A stretch of DNA of 22,217 bases, taken from Pectinatus sp. Lineage in GTDB: Bacteria > Bacillota > Negativicutes > Selenomonadales > Selenomonadaceae. The stretch spans positions 1 through 22,217 of the forward strand of contig JAHHSQ010000025.1 in NCBI GenBank assembly GCA_020025135.1, written 5' to 3'. The position numbers and the translations under genes are program-made. The notes beneath the pieces were generated by a model, which was given only the letters and a program-made list of their open reading frames with translations, had not been told where the DNA came from and made no database searches. Shown one piece after another: positions 8,008 through 16,539 of the stretch. The stretch's first letter is position 1; each line of letters starts with the position of its first letter.

Positions 8008-9399
8008 ATGGGACAATATCGTGTAGAAAAAGATTCTTTGGGGGAAGTGCGTGTGCCCAGCGATAAATTGTGGGGAGCGCAGACGGAACGCAGTTATGAA
8101 AATTTCCCCATTGGCACAGAAAAGATGCCACTGGAAATGGTGCATGTCTTTGCCATTTTGAAGCGTTCGGCCGCAAAGGTGAATAGGGATTTAGACCTTT
8201 TAGATGGAGAACGTGCTGCGGCCATCATGCAGGCTTGCGATGAAATACTAGCTGGTCAGTGGTTGGATAATTTCCCTTTGGCTGTTTGGCAAACTGGAAG
8301 CGGTACGCAGTTTAATATGAATGTGAATGAGGTTATTGCTCATCGTGCCCAACAGATTCTAAAGGCTCAGGGAAGTGATTTACTTGTTCATCCTAATGAC
8401 CATGTAAACCGTTCGCAGAGTTCGAATGACATTTTCCCATCTGCCCTGCATGTGGTTACTTATTTGCAGACGAAGAAAAATTTATTGCCTGCTTTGGCGG
8501 AATTTAGCGCTTGTTTGCGCGCTAAAGCCACAGAAAATAAAGATATTATCAAAGTGGGACGCACTCATTTGATGGATGCTACTCCGTTGTCTTTGGGGCA
8601 AGAAATAAGTGGTTGGCAGGGTATCATTGAGCGTGACCAAGAAATATTGACGGATGGTTTGTGTTATATCGCTAGACTTTCCATGGGCGGAACGGCTGTT
8701 GGTACGGGCATCAATACCCATCCAGAATTTGCAGAACGCGTGGCCAGAGAAATTGCTGATTTTACAGGGATGCCTTTTGTTACGGCACCAAATAAATTTC
8801 AGAGTTTATCTAGTCGTTCTGAACTCGCGGCCTTTCACGGCCTCTTAAAAGCTTTAGCTGCTGACCTCTTGAAGATTGCCAATGATGTGCGTTGGCTAGC
8901 CAGTGGACCGCGTTGTGGCATTGGCGAAATTACCATCCCGGCCAATGAACCAGGTAGCTCTATCATGCCCTCCAAAGTCAATCCCACTCAAGCAGAAGCA
9001 TTGACGATGGTTGCCGTACAGGTAATGGGTAATGATGCTACCGTAGGCATTGCGGCTAGTCAGGGTAATTTTCAGTTGAACGTTTATATGCCTCTTTTAG
9101 CTTATAATCTTATTCAGAGTATTCGTTTACTCAGTGATGCAGTAAACTCTTTCCGCAAACGTTGCGTTTCTGGAATTAAGGCCAATCAGGCGCGTATTGC
9201 CAAGCATTTGGAAGAGTGTCTTATTTTGGTGACAGCATTGGTGCCCGTTATTGGCTATGATAAGGCAGCAGAAATTGGCAAAAAAGCGGCCAAAGAAAAT
9301 ATCACGCTCAAAGAAGCAGCGTTAGCTCTGAAATACATCAGTGCCGAAGATTTTGATTTTTATATGAATCCGCAACGCTTGATTCAACCGGAAAAATGA
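8008..9399 (+). CDS. fumC: Fumarate hydratase, class II
   Basis: Catalyses the reversible hydration of fumarate to malate in the cytoplasm as an iron-independent homotetramer. The 463-aa length is typical. Active-site segments are TGSGTQFNMN (96-105), SSND (138-141), GRTHLMDATP (184-193) and the fumarase/aspartase signature GSSIMPSKVNP (316-326), whose serine is catalytic. The substrate signature fits fumarase rather than aspartase or argininosuccinate lyase. The start at 8008 follows AATAGGTG and gives the standard N-terminus MGQYRVEKDSLG; an upstream in-frame ATG at 7948 would overlap clc. In fermentative Bacillota this enzyme usually feeds the malate-fumarate-succinate/propionate route, but no partner enzymes lie in this window. 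Confidence 0.95.
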   Translation: MGQYRVEKDSLGEVRVPSDKLWGAQTERSYENFPIGTEKMPLEMVHVFAILKRSAAKVNRDLDLLDGERAAAIMQACDEILAGQWLDNFPLAVWQTGSGTQFNMNVNEVIAHRAQQILKAQGSDLLVHPNDHVNRSQSSNDIFPSALHVVTYLQTKKNLLPALAEFSACLRAKATENKDIIKVGRTHLMDATPLSLGQEISGWQGIIERDQEILTDGLCYIARLSMGGTAVGTGINTHPEFAERVAREIADFTGMPFVTAPNKFQSLSSRSELAAFHGLLKALAADLLKIANDVRWLASGPRCGIGEITIPANEPGSSIMPSKVNPTQAEALTMVAVQVMGNDATVGIAASQGNFQLNVYMPLLAYNLIQSIRLLSDAVNSFRKRCVSGIKANQARIAKHLEECLILVTALVPVIGYDKAAEIGKKAAKENITLKEAALALKYISAEDFDFYMNPQRLIQPEK

Positions 9400-9442
9400 A
9401 ACCATAATTGAGGCAGTAGTTGTGGTGAAATGAGGTTTCCCT

Positions 9443-10363
9443 ATGGATGACAGTGAAAATAGAATTTACAGTATGTTGATTTTTACGGCTGCAGTATGGG
9501 GAATTCAGCCGATTTGTATTAAATGGCTTTTAGCAGAATGGGACCCCTTGACGATAGTATCAGTGCGGTATGCTTCCATTAGTATTATTTTATTCGCTTA
9601 TTTATTTTGGAAACATCCCTTTCGTCATCTCTTTCCTAGTTGGCGAGATTTATGGTATCTATGTTTAATGGGCTTTTTTGGTATTTTACTGAGTAATGTC
9701 TTGCAGTTTACAGGTTTGCGGACTTCATCCGTCATCAACTGCACGCTGATTTCGGCTACTTCGCCGACTATAACGGCTTTTTTTGCCTTTTTTCTCATCA
9801 AAGAGCGTTTAAATGTTTTATCTTGGATTGGCATTGCCATATCTTTTATCGGTACTTTAGTAGTTATCAGTAATGGCTCATGGCATACCATCATTCATAT
9901 CAATTTTCAGCATGGCGATATCCTGATGTTCCTGTCGCAAATTGCTTGGGCCTTTTATTCCCTTCTCATTATCAAGTTAATTCGTTCTTTGCATATCTTG
10001 GTAATTACGGCTTGGGCAGGTTTCTTTGGTTGTCTATTGACCTTTGGCTATGGCGAATTGGTAGGACAAATTCACTTAGTGTATTTGCCAATGAAGGCTT
10101 TTGGCTCATTACTCTATACCGTTCTTTTGAGTGGTGTTTTGGGAATGCTTTTTTGGAATATGGGAGTCAAAGGCGCAGGCCCTAGCAAAGCAGCTGTCTT
10201 TCAAAATATCACACCGGTAGTTGGCATGTTAGGTGGTTATTTGATTCTCAGTGAGCCACTGGGAAGGGTGCAGATATATGGTGCTTTAGCTATTTTTATC
10301 GGTGTCTATATGACTACACATAGCAAGCAGATTTTGGATTTACTCTTTATTCATCATCGATAA
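9443..10363 (+). CDS. EamA-family drug/metabolite transporter (DMT superfamily)
   Basis: A 306-aa protein made of about ten hydrophobic helices in two repeated EamA domains (about 10-140 and 155-295). Typical features are the AVWGIQPICIKW opening of helix 1, the SATSPTITAFFAFFLIKERL segment that ends the first repeat, and the matching QNITPVVGMLGGYLILSEPL in the second. It is a membrane exporter or importer of small metabolites; the substrate is unknown. TGAGG stands seven bases before the ATG. It follows fumC by 43 nt on the same strand with no terminator between, so read-through from the clc-fumC unit is likely. Confidence 0.87.
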   Translation: MDDSENRIYSMLIFTAAVWGIQPICIKWLLAEWDPLTIVSVRYASISIILFAYLFWKHPFRHLFPSWRDLWYLCLMGFFGILLSNVLQFTGLRTSSVINCTLISATSPTITAFFAFFLIKERLNVLSWIGIAISFIGTLVVISNGSWHTIIHINFQHGDILMFLSQIAWAFYSLLIIKLIRSLHILVITAWAGFFGCLLTFGYGELVGQIHLVYLPMKAFGSLLYTVLLSGVLGMLFWNMGVKGAGPSKAAVFQNITPVVGMLGGYLILSEPLGRVQIYGALAIFIGVYMTTHSKQILDLLFIHHR

Positions 10364-10427
10364 AGGGCAAATAAAAGCTGGCCGGAAGGTTGCGTTGTTC
10401 ATAATGATAAATTCAATGGGGAGATAA

Positions 10428-10445
10428 ATGGGGATAGAAATATGA
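10428..10445 (+). CDS. Possible 5-codon leader peptide overlapping the next start
   Basis: ATG GGG ATA GAA ATA TGA is preceded by GGGGAG. Its TGA overlaps the ATG at 10442 as ATGA. It could couple translation to the next gene, or be chance. There is no conservation evidence here. Confidence 0.2.
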   Translation: MGIEI

Positions 10446-11806
10446 AAAATAGATTTATCGAATACGACCCGCAGGGATTTACTTTGCGGGAAGCGATTTT
10501 AGAGGCTCAGCGTTGCTTGCACTGTGCTAAACCGCTTTGCCGTACCGGTTGTCCAATTGAAAATGAAATTCCAGATTTTATCGGTGAAATGGCGCGTGGC
10601 AATCTAGGCGCAGCTATCAGTATTATCATGAAGCGCAGTAATTTACCAGCCGTTTGTGGGAGAGTGTGTCCGCATGAAAAACAGTGCGAAGGCTCTTGTG
10701 TTTTGACTCGCAAGGGCAAGGGCATCAAAGTGGGCAAAATTGAGCGTTTTATTGCGGACATGGATGGTGAATTGCATCTATTACCAAAAACGGTCATCGA
10801 GAAACGACCAGGGAAAGTAGCTGTTATCGGTTCTGGGCCTGCTGGACTGACAATTGCTGGTGATTTGGCTAAATTGGGTTTTACCATTACGGTGTTTGAT
10901 AGTCAGCCAGAAGCGGGTGGCGTTTTGATGTATGGTATCCCCGAATTTCGTTTGCCCAAGCAGGTGGTACGGCGTGAGATTGAAAAGATAAAAAAGTTGG
11001 GCGTTGTTTTTGAATTAAATACGATGATTGGACCAGATTTGACGCTCGATGACCTCTTTGCGCGTGGCTATGATGCTATTTTTATTGGCAGTGGCAATGC
11101 TCTCGCCAAATCTTTGCCCCTACCAGGCGTAAATTTACCAGGTGTCTTACAGGCTACTTACTTCTTACAAATGGTGGAATTGGCACGGCAAGGCAGTGTC
11201 AATGAACGTGAAGTGCCTATTAATGAGCACGATAAGGTCGTTATTGTCGGTGCGGGAAATACGGCGGTAGATGTTGCTAGAACAGCTATTAGAAGGGGCG
11301 TAAAATCTGTTACTATTTTAAATCATTTACAGCCAGCTAAAATAGCCGCTCTAGCCTCTGAGGTAGAAGCAGCTAGGCAGGAAGGCGTAGAAATAGTTTC
11401 CCTATTAGAACCGGTAGCCTTTTTAGGTCAAGATTATGTTAAAGGGTTACTCTGTAAAAAGCGTGTAATAGAATGCGTAGCAGGGGAAGAGGTAGTGCGT
11501 ACTACGGATGAAGAAGTGTGCCTATCAGGCAGTAAAATTGTAATTGCCATCGGTCAAAAACCGGCTAGTCGTATTATCGGTTCTACCCGTGGTGTGACGG
11601 CAGATAAAAATGGTTTTGTAGAAGTGCGACAAAATCCTTACGGCATGACCAAACGTAGTGGTGTTTTTGCCGGAGGTGATGTTGTCAATGGACCAGCTAC
11701 TGTAGTTTGTGCGATGAAGGATGCTAAAAAAGTGGCAGTTGGCATTGCCCAATATGTACAAGCTAAAAAATTGATGGAAAAATGCGGATTGCGGACATTA
11801 GATTAA
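10442..11806 (+). CDS. NAD(P)-dependent flavoprotein oxidoreductase, GltD/NfnB family
   Basis: A 454-aa soluble protein related to the small subunit of glutamate synthase. The N-terminal about 110 residues bind two 4Fe-4S clusters: cysteines C25, C28, C33, C37 and C72, C76, C82, C86. An FAD-binding dinucleotide fold follows (AVIGSGPAG, about 127-135), then an NAD(P)H-binding fold (IVGAGNTAVDVARTA, about 268-282) and the closing FAD motif FAGGDVVNGPATVV. The size fits the stand-alone 'homotetrameric' GltA type or NfnB. No large glutamate-synthase subunit and no NfnA lie beside it, so its partner and reaction are unresolved. GGGGA seven bases upstream sets the start. A terminator follows directly. 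Confidence 0.88.
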   Translation: MKNRFIEYDPQGFTLREAILEAQRCLHCAKPLCRTGCPIENEIPDFIGEMARGNLGAAISIIMKRSNLPAVCGRVCPHEKQCEGSCVLTRKGKGIKVGKIERFIADMDGELHLLPKTVIEKRPGKVAVIGSGPAGLTIAGDLAKLGFTITVFDSQPEAGGVLMYGIPEFRLPKQVVRREIEKIKKLGVVFELNTMIGPDLTLDDLFARGYDAIFIGSGNALAKSLPLPGVNLPGVLQATYFLQMVELARQGSVNEREVPINEHDKVVIVGAGNTAVDVARTAIRRGVKSVTILNHLQPAKIAALASEVEAARQEGVEIVSLLEPVAFLGQDYVKGLLCKKRVIECVAGEEVVRTTDEEVCLSGSKIVIAIGQKPASRIIGSTRGVTADKNGFVEVRQNPYGMTKRSGVFAGGDVVNGPATVVCAMKDAKKVAVGIAQYVQAKKLMEKCGLRTLD

Positions 11807-11820
11807 TATAGAATATGAAA

Positions 11821-11867
11821 AGAAGGAGGAGGCAGTGCTTTTAGCACTGCCCCCTCCTTCTTTTTTT
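11821..11867. terminator. Strong terminator after the GltD-like gene
   Basis: An 18-bp stem with one mismatch (arms 11821-11838 and 11844-11861) is followed by seven T on the plus strand. The minus strand also has a short T-run, so it may end the ridA transcript too. Confidence 0.92.
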
Positions 11868-11879
11868 GTTTAACAAGAT

Positions 11880-12266
11880 TTATTTGCTTTTGTAGGCAAT
11901 AACTTCAATTTCTAAAGCTGCTCCCTTTGGTAAAGAGGCTGCTTCTATACAAGAGCGCGCTGGTTGATTTACCGGAAAGAAGGTGGCATATATTTCGTTG
12001 ATATTGACAAAATCGGTCATATCATGGACAAAAATCGTGGTCTTTACCACATCTGCCATACTAGAACCAGCTGCTATTAAAATAGCTTCGATATTTTTTA
12101 GTACCTGGCGTGTCTGTGTTTCGATAGGGGCATCAGTCAATAGTTTATCAGTTTGGGGGTCGATAGGTAATTGACCGGAAACATAGATGAGATTGCCACA
12201 GCATACAGCTTGAGAATAAGGGCCAACTGCTTGTGGCGCAGCATCAGTTTTGATATATTGTTTCAT
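11880..12266 (-). CDS. ridA: RidA/YjgF family reactive-enamine deaminase
   Basis: RidA proteins are cytoplasmic homotrimers that hydrolyse reactive 2-aminoacrylate and related imines to ketoacids. The 128-aa protein matches the family from MKQYIKTDAAPQAVGPYSQA to the end, including the signature arginine in PARSCIEAASLPKGA and the glutamate in LEIEVIAY. The start at 12266 is chosen because it gives the standard N-terminus, but it has no Shine-Dalgarno site. A strong GAGGTGA lies upstream just before TTG 12323, which would add 19 hydrophobic residues. Two hairpins lie between these starts. It follows cdd by about 87-144 nt on the same strand and may be its distal cotranscribed gene. Confidence 0.88.
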   Translation of the reverse strand: MKQYIKTDAAPQAVGPYSQAVCCGNLIYVSGQLPIDPQTDKLLTDAPIETQTRQVLKNIEAILIAAGSSMADVVKTTIFVHDMTDFVNINEIYATFFPVNQPARSCIEAASLPKGAALEIEVIAYKSK

Positions 12267-12275
12267 TTTTATAAG

Positions 12276-12321
12276 CGTTGCTAAAGAGCAACGGGCTATC
12301 ATAATGAAGCAAGGGATAGCC
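12276..12321 (-). promoter_or_regulatory. Two tandem hairpins in the ridA leader
   Basis: On the minus strand GGCTATC/GATAGCC (12321-12294) is followed without a gap by CGTTGC/GCAACG (12293-12276). They lie between a strong GAGGTGA ribosome site and the family-type ATG. They may control or redirect translation initiation, or simply be part of an N-terminal extension read from TTG 12323. Confidence 0.4.
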
Positions 12322-12358
12322 AAATTTCACCTCTTTTTTTAAATTTTAATAAATAGAA

Positions 12359-12392
12359 AGAACATCCCTAAAGTTAAAAGTGGGGTAGTTCT
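12359..12392 (-). terminator. Possible weak terminator after cdd
   Basis: On the minus strand AGAAC-TA-CCC and GGG-AT-GTTCT pair except for an internal TA/AT mismatch, followed by TTCTATTTATT. It is a weak candidate for ending or attenuating the nucleoside operon before ridA. Confidence 0.3.
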
Positions 12393-12409
12393 GCTAAATA
12401 TTCATAACT

Positions 12410-13262
12410 TTATTTTAAGGAAAAAGTGTAGGGGAGCAGTTCTTCTAAGGAAAAAATAATGGTATCTTGTTGGAGATTACTTAAGATAATGGTAGGAATG
12501 CGAAATTCGGCGATAATTTGCCGGCAGGCTCCACAGGGAGAGACTGGTTGGGGAGTATCTGCTACTACTAAGAGTTTTTGTAAATCGCGTTCACCATGGC
12601 TGACGGCGTGAAAAATGGCATTTCTTTCGGCACAAGAAGTTAATCCATACGAAGCATTTTCGACATTACAGCCGGTCTGAATCTCCGGAAGGGAGATTAT
12701 CGTTCACGAAAGGTCGTTACTCCTGACGCAGTTCTTTTGAGAACTTCTTGCACTTTCATGCAAGCACAGACTATATCTTGTCCATATCTTATCTAGAGAA
12801 GACTTAGGCGAAACCACTTCGGCTATCGATAACTTATAGCCTACTTCCCTCACGAGGAATAGTCGTTGAAGTTTCTCCTTTTCGGAGCTTACTTGCTGAT
12901 TGGCGATTTTAGGCACTTAGGATTTGACCTTATGTCATCTGAGTAATTTTTTTTGCTTTCACGGCCTTTGACGGAAGCTTGTTTCAGCTCTATGTTGTAG
13001 CTCACTCAGCTTTACGCTTTCCCAGCAATTCAGTTTCTTTATTGGATGACTTAGTATCATCTCTACATACAGGTTTCCCTATATGCTTACTATTTAGAGA
13101 GAGTTATTTCGTACTTAAAGGCACGAAAAATTTTCCATTTTAATAAATTTGCCCACTTTTACTAAGTACAGCTGCGCCTACGGCAAAATGAGAGTAGGGG
13201 CAGTAAGCGTTTTTTCGAACAGATATTGCTTCTTGCCAAAGTTTTTCTATTATCTCAGTCAT
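12410..13262 (-). CDS. cdd: Cytidine deaminase, split by a group I intron
   Basis: Converts cytidine and deoxycytidine to uridine and deoxyuridine, feeding the phosphorylase encoded just upstream. Exon 1 (13262-13143) encodes 40 residues ending in SGQIY. Exon 2 (12676-12410) encodes 88 residues beginning TGCNVENASYG. Joined, they give a normal 128-aa enzyme with the substrate motif NVEN, the zinc/catalytic motif CAER and the second zinc motif PCGACRQ. No residue is missing. Without splicing, translation stops at the TAA formed by the first intron bases. The start overlaps the end of the phosphorylase gene by 8 nt, a sign of coupled translation. The break lies just before the most conserved ribose-binding motif. 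Confidence 0.92.
12677..13142 (-). ncRNA. Group I intron (self-splicing ribozyme) in cdd, without ORF
   Basis: A 466-nt insertion read on the minus strand. The last exon base is U (13143) and the last intron base is G (12677), the canonical group I ends. P1: exon AUUUAU pairs with GUAAG (13090-13086), with the required U-G at the cut. P2 follows at once: CATATAGG/CCTGTATG around a GAAA loop (13085-13066). The conserved AATTGC near P3/P4 is at 13030-13025. P7 is GACTAT (12864-12859) with ATAGTC (12774-12769), preceded by CTTCAACGACTAT. The 3' end has hairpins, the last being AATCTCC/GGAGATT (12698-12680), then CAG. The pattern suggests subgroup IA. No homing endonuclease gene is present. Confidence 0.9.
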
Positions 13263-14583
13263 GAAACATCACCACTTTATCGGCATTTACGTAAGCGAAA
13301 ACGAGCGGTTCTTCAGGAGGCGGTAGAGCAGAAAAAGCACATGCCTCAAGAAAAGTTTTTGTGGCTGCTGGTAAGAGGGTTTTATCTGAAGTATATAGTG
13401 TAGCCAAGAGTTCGCCCTTTCGGACGTAATTGCCGTATTTTTTGTTTAAAATTAAACCAGCGGTACTGTCAATCTTATCTTCTTTAGTGTTTCGGCCAGC
13501 GCCTAATAACATGGATGTACGTCCGCATTGTTCTGCATCTAATTTAGCGATATAGCCACTTTCTGGGGCGAAAATCTGCCCAATGTATGGAGCACGTGGG
13601 AATTTGCTGGGGTCTTCGATATAAGAGGTATCTCCACCTTGGGCGGCGACAATATCGATAAATTTTTGCAGGGCTTTTTTGTTGTACATCGCTTCTTCCG
13701 CTAAAGCCCGACACCCTTGTAGGCTTCCCTTATCAGCTAGATAGAGCATATATGCTGCTAGTTGCATACATAATTCTCTGAAGTCAGCAGGACCGTGCCC
13801 GTGCAAGGTGGCAATGGCCTCTTGTACCTCTAAACTATTGCCGATGGCATAGCCAAGTGGAGAATCCATATTAGTAATAAGAGCAGCCGTTTTTTTGCAG
13901 GCTTTGGTGCCGATGTCAGCCATGGTTGAGGCTAATTCCACCGCGTCTTTGAGAGTTTTCATGAAGGCCCCGCTGCCAACTTTGACATCTAGTAGGATGC
14001 AATCGCTTCCTGCTGCTAATTTTTTACTCATTATGGAAGAGGCGATGAGTGGAATGCTATCTACGGTAGCAGTAACATCGCGTAAAGCGTAGATTTTTTT
14101 GTCGGCAGGAGCTAAATTGCCAGTTTGACCAGTGATGGCAGCACCTATTTTACGTACATTTTGGAGGAATTGTTCTTTTGAAAGAGAAGTTTGAAAATTG
14201 GGAATGGCTTCTAACTTGTCGATTGTTCCGCCAGTATGTCCTAGTCCGCGTCCCGACATTTTTACGCTGTAAATACCACAGGCGGCGACGATAGGAATGA
14301 CAACCAGTGTGGTTTTATCCCCTACACCACCAGTACTGTGCTTGTCGACAACTGGTATGGGAGCAAAGGGCAAGTGCAAGTTGTCGCCAGAATGCGACAT
14401 TGCTTGTGTGAAATCGAATAATTCTTCTTTGCTCATGCCGTTAAACCAAACAGCCATCAAAAAAGCAGACATTTGATAATCTGGGATTTGCCCCTGCGTA
14501 AAATTATCGATGAGATAGGTAATTTCACTTTTAGATAGGGCAATGCCATGTTTTTTCTTGTTTAATAAATCGTAAATATGCAT
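13255..14583 (-). CDS. pdp: Pyrimidine-nucleoside phosphorylase
   Basis: Splits uridine, thymidine and deoxyuridine with phosphate into the base and (deoxy)ribose-1-phosphate. The 442-aa length and motifs fit the thymidine/pyrimidine-nucleoside phosphorylase family: an N-terminal helical domain, KHSTGGVGDKT (81-91, phosphate binding) and the signature SGRGLGHTGGTIDKLE (110-125). Pdp (broad pyrimidine specificity, as in Bacillus) is more likely than DeoA given the Gram-positive-lineage setting, but sequence alone does not settle specificity. AAAGGG precedes the ATG. The gene starts one base after the deoB stop codon and its end overlaps cdd, so the three are surely cotranscribed. Confidence 0.93.
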   Translation of the reverse strand: MHIYDLLNKKKHGIALSKSEITYLIDNFTQGQIPDYQMSAFLMAVWFNGMSKEELFDFTQAMSHSGDNLHLPFAPIPVVDKHSTGGVGDKTTLVVIPIVAACGIYSVKMSGRGLGHTGGTIDKLEAIPNFQTSLSKEQFLQNVRKIGAAITGQTGNLAPADKKIYALRDVTATVDSIPLIASSIMSKKLAAGSDCILLDVKVGSGAFMKTLKDAVELASTMADIGTKACKKTAALITNMDSPLGYAIGNSLEVQEAIATLHGHGPADFRELCMQLAAYMLYLADKGSLQGCRALAEEAMYNKKALQKFIDIVAAQGGDTSYIEDPSKFPRAPYIGQIFAPESGYIAKLDAEQCGRTSMLLGAGRNTKEDKIDSTAGLILNKKYGNYVRKGELLATLYTSDKTLLPAATKTFLEACAFSALPPPEEPLVFAYVNADKVVMFHD

Positions 14584-14584
14584 A

Positions 14585-15772
14585 TTATCCCTTTCTACTC
14601 TTTGTTAGTTGAGGATAAATACTTTTTCCTGAGGTGGTGAAAGGTACGGAAAAGATATCGGCAATGGTTGCCGCAATGACCGAAAAAGTTTCCTTAGTAC
14701 CGAGATTTATTCCCGAGGAAAGTTTTTTCCCGTAAACTAGATAAGGAACATATTCTCTAGTATGGTCTGTACCAGCGGCCCGAGGGTCGCAGCCATGGTC
14801 AGCAGTAATCATGAGAATGTCGTCATCATGCATTTGCTTCAGGAAAAGAGTTAATTGCTGGTCAAAGGCGGTGAGGGCTTTAGCATAGCCAGTAACATCG
14901 CGTCTGTGGCCGTATTTCATATCGAAGTCGACTAGGTTGACAAAGCACAGGCCGGAAAAGTCTTCTTGCAATAAATGTAAGGTTTTTTGCATGCCGTCAT
15001 TATTATCGGTAGTGGTAATGCGCCGATTAATTCCGCGTCCAGCAAAAATATCGCTGATTTTGCCCACACCAATGACGGTGTTGCCAGCTTCTTTTAGGGC
15101 ATCTAAGACAGTACTTTGCGGTGGCTCAATAGAAAAATCATGGCGTCGTGCTGTGCGTACATAATTGGGGTAGGTGCCGATAAAAGGACGCGCAATAATT
15201 CTGCCCACAGCATTTTCTCCGCACATTATTTGGCGCGCCAAGCGACAATAAGTATAAAGTTGTTCAGGCGGAACGATACTTTCGTGCGCCGCAATTTGCA
15301 GGACACTATCAGCTGAAGTATAGACAATTAAAGCCCCAGTTTCCAGGTGTTCTCGTCCATAATCATGAATTACCTGAGTTCCAGAATATGGTTTATTACA
15401 GAGAATTTTTCGCCCAAAAGCCTTTTCTAAACGGGCAAGGACAGAGGGAGGAAAACCATGTGGATAAGTGGGAAGCGGGTTGGGAGAAATGATGCCAGCA
15501 ATTTCCCAATGTCCAGTTGTGGTATCCTTGCCCTGCGATTTTTCACGTAAGCGAGCAAAACTAGCTAATGGATTGTCGACCGGCGGAAGTCCCTTTGTTC
15601 CTTCAATATTGAAGAGGCCTAAGCGATGTAAGGTAGGTATATGAAAGGCTGGAGAACTGGCCGCAGAAGCGAGAGTATTGCAACTCATGGCGTCATGAAA
15701 AGCGGGAGCATCTGGTTCTGCACCAATTCCACAACTATCTAAGACGATGAGAAAAACACGTTGCGCAGACAT
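14585..15772 (-). CDS. deoB: Phosphopentomutase
   Basis: Interconverts (deoxy)ribose-1-phosphate and 5-phosphate, linking the phosphorylases to deoC and the pentose-phosphate pool. The 395-aa protein belongs to the alkaline-phosphatase-like metalloenzyme superfamily. Metal ligands are seen in LIVLDSCGIGAEPDA (8-22), the active-site threonine region in KDTTTGHWE (82-90), and further ligands in TADHGCDPRA and DHTREYVP near the C-terminus. The start at 15772 is chosen over GTG 15793 because AAAGGAG stands about seven bases before it and MSAQRVFLIVLDS is a standard N-terminus. It follows deoD by about 21 nt. Confidence 0.95.
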   Translation of the reverse strand: MSAQRVFLIVLDSCGIGAEPDAPAFHDAMSCNTLASAASSPAFHIPTLHRLGLFNIEGTKGLPPVDNPLASFARLREKSQGKDTTTGHWEIAGIISPNPLPTYPHGFPPSVLARLEKAFGRKILCNKPYSGTQVIHDYGREHLETGALIVYTSADSVLQIAAHESIVPPEQLYTYCRLARQIMCGENAVGRIIARPFIGTYPNYVRTARRHDFSIEPPQSTVLDALKEAGNTVIGVGKISDIFAGRGINRRITTTDNNDGMQKTLHLLQEDFSGLCFVNLVDFDMKYGHRRDVTGYAKALTAFDQQLTLFLKQMHDDDILMITADHGCDPRAAGTDHTREYVPYLVYGKKLSSGINLGTKETFSVIAATIADIFSVPFTTSGKSIYPQLTKSRKG

Positions 15773-15793
15773 TTTTATTCTCCTTTTTGTCAC

Positions 15794-16504
15794 TTAGCGA
15801 GATTGAATGGCAGTTTCTAACGATAGTTCAATCATGTCATTAAAAGAGCGTTCTCTTTCTTCAGCACTACTTTGTTCTTGCGTAAGCAGGTGGTCACTGA
15901 CTGTGAAAACAGCGAGTGCTTGGCGGTGGTATTTAGCTGCTAATAAATAGAGTGCAGCAGCTTCCATTTCTACCGCTAAAACTCCGTAGGAAATTAATTT
16001 TTCACGGTCAATTTCATCGTTGTAGAAACGGTCTTCAGAAAGGACATTGCCGACATAGAAAGGCATCTTCTTTTCACTCGCAATTTTGACGGCTTGATTG
16101 AGTAGTTCAAAATCAGCGATAGGAGCAAAATTGATGCTTGAACCAAATGTATTATGCAACATGGAAGAGTCGGTTGTAGTAGCCTGGGCAATGACAATAT
16201 CGCGAATTTTAATCTTGGCGTTCATGCCACCACAAGTACCCACACGGAATAATTTCTTCACATCGTATTCTTTAATCAATTCGTTGACATAGATGGAAAT
16301 AGAGGGCATTCCCATGCCAGTCCCCTGCACAGATATTTTATGTCCCTTGTAAAAGCCAGTGTAGCCAAAATTATTACGAATTTTATTGTAACATTTGGCA
16401 TCAGTGAGAAATGTTTCGGCAATGTATTTAGCACGTAGGGGGTCTCCAGGAAGCAGAACGGTGTCGGCAATAACGCCTGGTTTAGCAGCAAGATGTAAAC
16501 TCAT
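15794..16504 (-). CDS. deoD: Purine-nucleoside phosphorylase, DeoD type
   Basis: Phosphorolyses purine (deoxy)ribonucleosides to free base and (deoxy)ribose-1-phosphate as a homohexamer. The 236-aa protein has the DeoD phosphate loop in LLPGDPLRAK (17-26), the RVGTCGGM segment, the substrate-binding VEMEAAALY stretch and the catalytic aspartate in TVSDHLL. These set it apart from the trimeric PNP class. AAAGGAAG lies before the ATG. It sits between deoC and deoB in the operon, the classical neighbourhood. Confidence 0.95.
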   Translation of the reverse strand: MSLHLAAKPGVIADTVLLPGDPLRAKYIAETFLTDAKCYNKIRNNFGYTGFYKGHKISVQGTGMGMPSISIYVNELIKEYDVKKLFRVGTCGGMNAKIKIRDIVIAQATTTDSSMLHNTFGSSINFAPIADFELLNQAVKIASEKKMPFYVGNVLSEDRFYNDEIDREKLISYGVLAVEMEAAALYLLAAKYHRQALAVFTVSDHLLTQEQSSAEERERSFNDMIELSLETAIQSR

Positions 16505-16539
16505 GATTTTGGACTTCCTTTCACAGTATTTTAATAAAA

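Noticed and set aside
12704..12916. 70-aa open reading frame within the cdd intron as a homing endonuclease
   Set aside because: Too short, no LAGLIDADG, GIY-YIG or HNH motif, and it overlaps ribozyme core helices.
12677..13142. Group II intron or simple insertion sequence in cdd
   Set aside because: No GTGYG start, no domain V-like hairpin, no reverse transcriptase or transposase, no terminal inverted repeats; the group I P1/P7 pattern explains the region.
12983..13403. Plus-strand ORF at 13149-13403 as a gene
   Set aside because: It is antisense to cdd exon 1 and the phosphorylase end, with no recognisable domain.
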